Origin: Isoetes taiwanensis
Taxonomy: Eukaryota > Streptophyta > Lycopodiopsida > Isoetales > Isoetaceae
Reading direction: 5' to 3'
NCBI GenBank assembly: GCA_021234155.1
Contig: JAJEKV010000130.1
Span: 468,508-532,507 of the forward strand
Length of the DNA: 64,000 nt
The first letter of the stretch is position 1, and each line of letters opens with the position of its first letter. The notes beneath the pieces were generated by a model. That model searched no databases. It was not told the origin of the DNA and worked only from the letters and a program-made list of their open reading frames with translations. Both the position numbers and the translations under genes were made by a program. Below are positions 59,375-64,000 of the stretch, in pieces.

Positions 59375-61159
59375 ATGTCAAGCAGGTTTGGAGCAGGGTT
59401 GTTGAACTCTATTGCAGTGTATGAAGGGGGACCAGGTTTTCAGATTTGGAAGGAACAAATCAAAAATGTTCTTGAAAATGAAGGGCTTTGGGAATTAGTT
59501 CAAGGAACTAGTTCAAGTGGAGATGCAGTCTCTGTGGCTGCAAGAAGAAGTTCTACCTCTGGTGAAGTAGACTCAAGTAAAAGTGGTAAGGATGAAGTTG
59601 TTAAACTTCGTGAAGCATATGGTATTTTGACCAGCAAAGTTGGGGCTTCAATTTTGCTGAAGATAAGGGGAAAGTCACCTAGTGATATTTGGAAGTTCCT
59701 GCTCAAAAACTATGAGGAAAAAACATCATCTCAGATTGATGTTCTTGATAAAGCACTTAGGATGCTAAGGGTAAAAGAAGGTGATGACTTACCAAAGTTT
59801 TTCTCTAAGTTTGATAACATTGTGGCAGACTTAGAAGGTGCTGGGGTGTTGCTGACTGAACAGCAAAAATTGTTGCATGTGGCAAGAGCAGTTGAGGGGA
59901 ACAAGCAGTTGTCAACTCTTATTAGGAATGTGGCCAAAACCAGAGAGGCAGCAGAAGAAATGATTCGAACAGAGTTTGAACAAAATAAGGTATTGTATGA
60001 TGATGACATTGAAGATAATGTTGAAGTGTTGTATGCAGGTAAGGGCAAAGCAAAGTTTTCAGGAAAAAGTGCTAAAGATAAGAGTGAAATAGGTCCTTGT
60101 TTTCACTGCAAAGCAAAAGGGCATTTAAAGATAAGTTGTCCTAAATTGAAAGAGGTTGAGTGCTTTAACTGTGGAGGCAGAGGTCACTTTGCAAACAAGT
60201 GCTCAAGCAGCAAAATGAATAGAGGCAGACCAAGTAGAGGAAGAAATTATTCTAGAGGTCGAGGAAGAAATCCTGATACCCAAAGGTCTGCTGTAAATTT
60301 GGTGCAAGATATTGAAGAAGAATCAAGTGAAGAGGATGAAGATGCTGAGGTAAGTAATTATGACATTTTGGTTGTTTCAAAAGAAAAATCTAATAATGAT
60401 GATGAAATGTTAATATTAGATAGTGGAGCAGAAAAATCCGTGACCAGTTCAGCCAAATTATTCAAGGAGGAAAAAGAAGGAAGAATTAAGCATATCAAGT
60501 TAGGAAATGGGAAGTTACAAGATGTTCAATGCACGGGAATGTTAGAATTGTTTGACCTTCAAGGGAGAGCAGTAAACTTGAAGGATGTTTTGTGTGTACC
60601 TTCACTAGTCAGAAATTTAATTTCTGTTGCACAGTTAGTAGACATGGATTACACTGTTGTTTTTGACAAGTATCAATGTAAAGTGCTTTTGAATAATGAG
60701 ATCAAATTTCTTGGAAGAAGATTTGGTAATTTGTTTGCATTGGATAGTGGTTGTTTGCCCTGTGTTAATTCTGTTATGATTCCAGATATGGACACTTGGC
60801 ATCTGAGGTTATGTCATGTTAATCATAGCACCATAGATACTATGATTAAACAAAAAATAATCAAAGCAAAAAATGAAGTTGATGAGCCAAGAATCTGCCT
60901 AGGTTGCATGCTAGGAAAACATGCAAGATTGCCTTTTAAAAGGGCAAAGAGAAAAACCAAAGGGGTGTTGGAGCTAGTGCATAGAGATCTCGCGGGCCCT
61001 CTTAATGTTAGAGGAATATCAGGAAAAAGGTATTTCATTACCTTTATTGATGACTTTAGTAGAAAGACAACATGCATGTGTCTTAGAACTAAAGATCAAG
61101 CCTTTGAGGCTTATAAAATGTTTGTGCAAGTGGAGTTAGAAACAAGAAAAAAAAAGTGA
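59375..61159 (+). pseudogene. Young copia gag-PR-IN (first 594 residues, then frameshift)
   Basis: The ATG at 59375 directly follows the PBS. In order: gag (MSSRFGAGLLNSIAVYEGG, with GFQIWKEQIKNVLENEGLW); two CCHC knuckles (CFHCKAKGHLKISC at about residue 242 and CFNCGGRGHFANKC at about 263); the protease motif LDSGAEKSVT near residue 349; the gag-pre-integrase HHCC finger (WHLRLCHVNH...CLGCMLGKHARL); and the integrase start with Asp in VHRDLAGPL. The frame ends at an A-run near 61150. One base less there would continue it into the next integrase Asp motif, RSDRGGEF. The earlier ATG at 59282 lies in the LTR and is not needed. Confidence 0.9.
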
Positions 61160-62030
61160 AATGTATTCGATCCGACCGTGGTGGAGAGTTCATGTCATCC
61201 GAAGTTTATCAAGTTTTGCAAGGTAAGGGGAATAAAGAGACAGTTTACATGTAGTTTTTCTCCACAAACTAATGGCATTGCTGAAAAAAAAAAAATAGGA
61301 CAATTTTAAATCTTTGTCGAGCTATGATAAAACACACGGGGCTACCCAATTATTTGTGGGAGGAAGCTGTCTTAACAAAGAAGAAAGTTCAGAATATGTT
61401 ACCAAATAGAGTCGATTGGAATGATCCCAGATGAGCTATGGTCAGGAGTTAAACCAAACTATGAGACACTGAGAGTTTTTGGTTGTCTAAGCTTTGTTCA
61501 TGTACCAAAGCAACAAAGGTTAAAGTTGGATGATCGAGCAAGAATAGCCTTTCTTGTAGGATATGATCAAGAATCCAAGGCATACCGATTATTTGATCCA
61601 CAAAGGAAAAAGATTTTGATCAGTAGAGATGTGACATTTGACGAATCTCAATCTTATAAAAACATAAAGTTTTTCTCTGTTAATCCTAAAGAAAAGGAAG
61701 TTCAGAAATTGAATACGAACTTTATTGATGATGATGATGAGCAGGATGCCAACAAACTCTCCTCTCAACAAGTTGGTACTGAAGACGCTTCAGATAGTGT
61801 GGCGGATGCCATAGAAAAGGAGGTAACACAGCCAAAGGCTGGTAGAAGAACTGCAGCTCAGATCTTGCAACAAGAGGCTAATGTTGATCATGAAAGGTTT
61901 GGAAGAGATAACACAGGTAGAAGTAGGAGAATACATAGTGAAGCAGCAGGTGTAAACCTTATTGAAATCCTTGCCTTCTTTGGATCTTCGAAAGTACCAA
62001 AATCTTATAGAAGCTATAAGTGTGGGTGAT
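61160..62030 (+). pseudogene. Young copia integrase end and RT linker
   Basis: After the A-run shift, SDRGGEF and the third catalytic region (GIAE, followed by an A-run that again shifts frame) are readable. 61421-62029 then carries FGCLSFVHVPKQQRLKLDDR, ARIAFLVGYDQESKAYRL and an acidic linker with QPKAGRRTAAQILQQ, the normal connection to RT. Confidence 0.85.
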
Positions 62031-63454
62031 GCAAAAGAATGGAAAATTGCCATGAATGATGAGCTGGATGCATTTAAGAGAACAGGGACGTATGAGCTTG
62101 TAAACTTACCTGAAGGTAGACATGCAGTGGGGTGTAAATGGATATTTAAAATCAAGCGAGGAGTACAACCTCACTCAATTAAGTATAAAGCTCGATTAGT
62201 AGCACGTGGATATATAATGAATAGGGAATTGACTATGAGGAAACTTTTTCCCCTATAGTAAAAATGACAAGTATCAGGATGTTGTTAGCAGTAGCAAATG
62301 CAAAGAATTTTGAGGTACATCATATGGATGTCTCTAACTTTCTTGAATGCTGACTTGGAAGAGGATATCTTTATGATGCAACCTCCCGGCTTTGAGCAAG
62401 GGAAAGATAAAAGTGTGGAAACTTAAAAAAAATTTTGTATATGGGTGAGGCAGTCCACCAAGACAATGGTATATTTGCATGGACTCATATTTAAGGGAAC
62501 AAGGTTTTATAAAACTAAAGGATGATGGAAATATTTATTTATTTAAGGATGGGAATGAAGTATGCTATATTGCATTATATGTGGATGACAATGTGATGGT
62601 TAGTAGCAATCTTGATGTGCTACAAAAATGCAAAAAGACATTCTCAAGAATCGGTTTAAAATGCGGACTTGGGCTTAACTTAAAAAGTTTTTAGGAATTG
62701 AAGTCTTGGAGATAGAGACAAAAGGGTGTTCTTACTTTGACACAAGGTGAAAATATTGCAGGCATGCTCAAAAGATTCAATATGGAAGATTGTAAGGTAG
62801 TAAAAACTCCCATGGTTCGGGTAACAAACTAACCTTGAATTTGAATGATGACAGGTCAGAAATGGAAAACATTCCATATCAAGAGTTAGTTGGCTGCTTA
62901 CTATATTTATCTAGCTGCACAAGACCCGATATTTCATTTGCAGTCAATATTCTAAGTAGATACTGTCATAACTTTGGAAAAGAAAACCGCGTGCAGCTAA
63001 GAGGGTTCTAAGATATTTGAAAGGCGTAGATTATGGGATACAATTTAATTCGATAACATGGAGTTGCTATCATATGTGATTCAGATTGGGGTGGAGACCA
63101 CGATGAAAGAAAATCAACCGTGAATTATTTGCATGCTAGGAGGAGGGCCCATTTCATGGAAATGCGTGGAAGCAAAAAGGCAATAGCAATCGTCTGCGGA
63201 GAAGTATCATTATGCAACCCCCAACCTTTGCTAAGGAAATAGTATGGAGTGAAAGGTTGCTACAAGAAATAGGTATAGAGCAAAGAAAACCTTTGAAATT
63301 GTTTTCTGACAGTCTCAGTTGCATAGGAATGACGAAAAATCCAATACAACATGAAAGGACCAAGCATATCGAGCTGGAGATGCATTTCATAAGGGATCTA
63401 GTGAAGAAAAGAATCATTGAACCGCAATATGTTCAAACCGAAATGCGGTTATGA
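61962..63454 (+). pseudogene. Young copia RT and RNase H, multiply frameshifted
   Basis: Pieces: 61962-62258 (AKEWKIAMNDELDAFKRTGT, GCKWIFKIKRG, KARLVARGY); about 62330-62400 (LEEDIFMMQPPGFEQG); 62479-62694 with the intact catalytic box CYIALYVDDNVMV; about 62880-62960 (the LVGCLLYLSSCTRPDISFAV region); and 63212-63454 with the RNase H end (LFSDSLSCIGMTKNPIQHER, TKHIELEMHFIRD). At least four register changes separate them. Confidence 0.85.
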
Positions 63455-63532
63455 TATATTTTGACAAAGGCTTTGACTGAGTTAAAATTTAGTAGACTGA
63501 GACATATGATCAGTTGCAAGGAAAAATAACAT

Positions 63533-63542
63533 GAAGGGAAAG
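63533..63542 (+). other. Polypurine tract of young copia
   Basis: gaagggaaag directly 5' of the 3' LTR start tgttaaat. Confidence 0.85.
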
Positions 63543-63982
63543 TGTTAAATGGTGTCATGTTATTTGGGAGACCTATGAGAAGCAGTGGCAGTAGGTCAAA
63601 GTCAAAGTGGCGGGCACCCCCTACCCAGGTGTTGCTGGGCTCGCTAGAAACACACAGACACCCCCTGCCCGCCACTTAGGGTTTGCGTTGACCAGTCAAA
63701 GTCAAAGTCAACTAGGGCCGAAATTTTAGGAGAGCAAGTCTATCTACTCCGGATTTTTAGGCAAGTTGGAGAACTTTCCATATGAAGGGAGATGCACAAT
63801 ATGACAAGTGGATGCACCCAGATTGGAAAGGAAATATGGATATAAATGTGGGATGATGCAAAGAGTGGGAGAGACTTGCAGGTCGAGATATGGAATCAGG
63901 TGATTGTTTGAGCGCCTGATTGATCTTGTTGTCAGTGTATTGTGTATCAGTTTATTGAATACATCATCTTCAAATCCTAACA
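63543..63982 (+). repeat. 3' LTR of young copia
   Basis: 440 bp, identical to 58921-59360 except G for C at 63787. The telobox inverted repeat lies at 63607-63684 and the W-boxes at the same offsets. Confidence 0.95.
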
Positions 63983-64000
63983 AAAAGATACTGTACATCC
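63983..64000 (+). pseudogene. Older copia protease continues after the insertion
   Basis: The first five bases are the second copy of the target duplication. Read with a single copy of aaaag, the older protease frame continues without a shift into ILYIP, the usual copia sequence at this point. The element leaves the window here. Confidence 0.75.

Larger units (their letters stand above)
58921..63982 (+). mobile_element. Young Ty1/copia element, 5,062 bp
   Basis: Two 440-bp LTRs (TGTTA...TAACA ends) differ at one position, 59165 C against 63787 G. A perfect 5-bp duplication, aaaag, flanks the element (58916-58920 and 63983-63987). A perfect PBS and a PPT are present. Gag, PR, IN, RT and RNase H follow in copia order. 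Frameshifts after the integrase start, several in A-runs, break the polyprotein. It is inserted inside the protease region of the older copia. Confidence 0.95.
55951..64000 (+). mobile_element. Older Ty1/copia element, duplicated 5' end, interrupted
   Basis: LTR/leader-like sequence, a degenerate PBS, gag and a protease start read on the plus strand. It is interrupted at 58921 by a younger copia and resumes at 63983, running off the window end. The 5' region with PBS and gag start is present twice (55951-56610 and 56611-57340). Gag is broken by stops between 57579 and 58443. Where the LTR begins is not clear. Confidence 0.75.

Overview
The window is plant nuclear DNA. The evidence is two spliced, clearly plant-type genes (a PEX11A-like peroxin and a PUX8/SAY1-like UBA-UIM-UBX protein), a decayed PLS-type pentatricopeptide-repeat gene, and a dense load of plant retroelements (a chromodomain Ty3 element, nested Ty1/copia elements, an L1-type LINE and SINE-like repeats). 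The long, AT-rich, gene-poor spacers and the mix of elements would fit a large fern or similar non-angiosperm land-plant genome. That placement is an inference, and the species cannot be fixed from the sequence alone.

Layout. 1-8.87 kb: no recognisable gene; it holds a GC-rich foldback at 4.58 kb, a SINE-tail fragment at 3.98 kb and a 22-bp palindrome at 8.24 kb. 8,875-22,087: one 13.2-kb Ty3/gypsy chromovirus on the minus strand with ~1.63-kb LTRs, PBS, PPT, gag, PR, RT, RNase H, IN and chromodomain, plus about 4 kb of extra same-strand coding sequence between leader and gag that I cannot assign. 22.1-26.8 kb: spacer with two SINE-like copies in opposite orientation. 26.88-31.52 kb: a decayed L1-type LINE. 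32.06-32.60 kb: antisense PPR pseudogene. 35.2-37.1 kb: broken ORFs resembling the HUH/Rep-type transposases of Replitron-like elements. 40,474-41,467: PEX11A-like gene, two exons. 44.7-47.05 kb: two clusters of near-perfect palindromes sharing one core. 51,493-55,076: PUX8-like gene, 11 exons, one GC-AG intron. 55.95 kb to the window end: an older Ty1/copia element whose LTR-leader-gag start is tandemly duplicated. Its protease region is interrupted by a very young 5,062-bp copia (58,921-63,982; LTRs differ at one of 440 positions; perfect 5-bp target duplication).

The two host genes are unrelated in pathway: peroxisome elongation/division, and a p110-type UBX cofactor of the CDC48/p97 ATPase. 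The most unusual structures are a ~90-bp telobox-ended inverted-repeat module shared by the Ty3 leader and the young copia LTR, six perfect W-boxes in that LTR, the palindrome family at 44.7-47.05 kb, the unassigned extra ORFs in the Ty3 element, and the HUH-like relic. All domain calls come from reading translations by eye; no database search was run.
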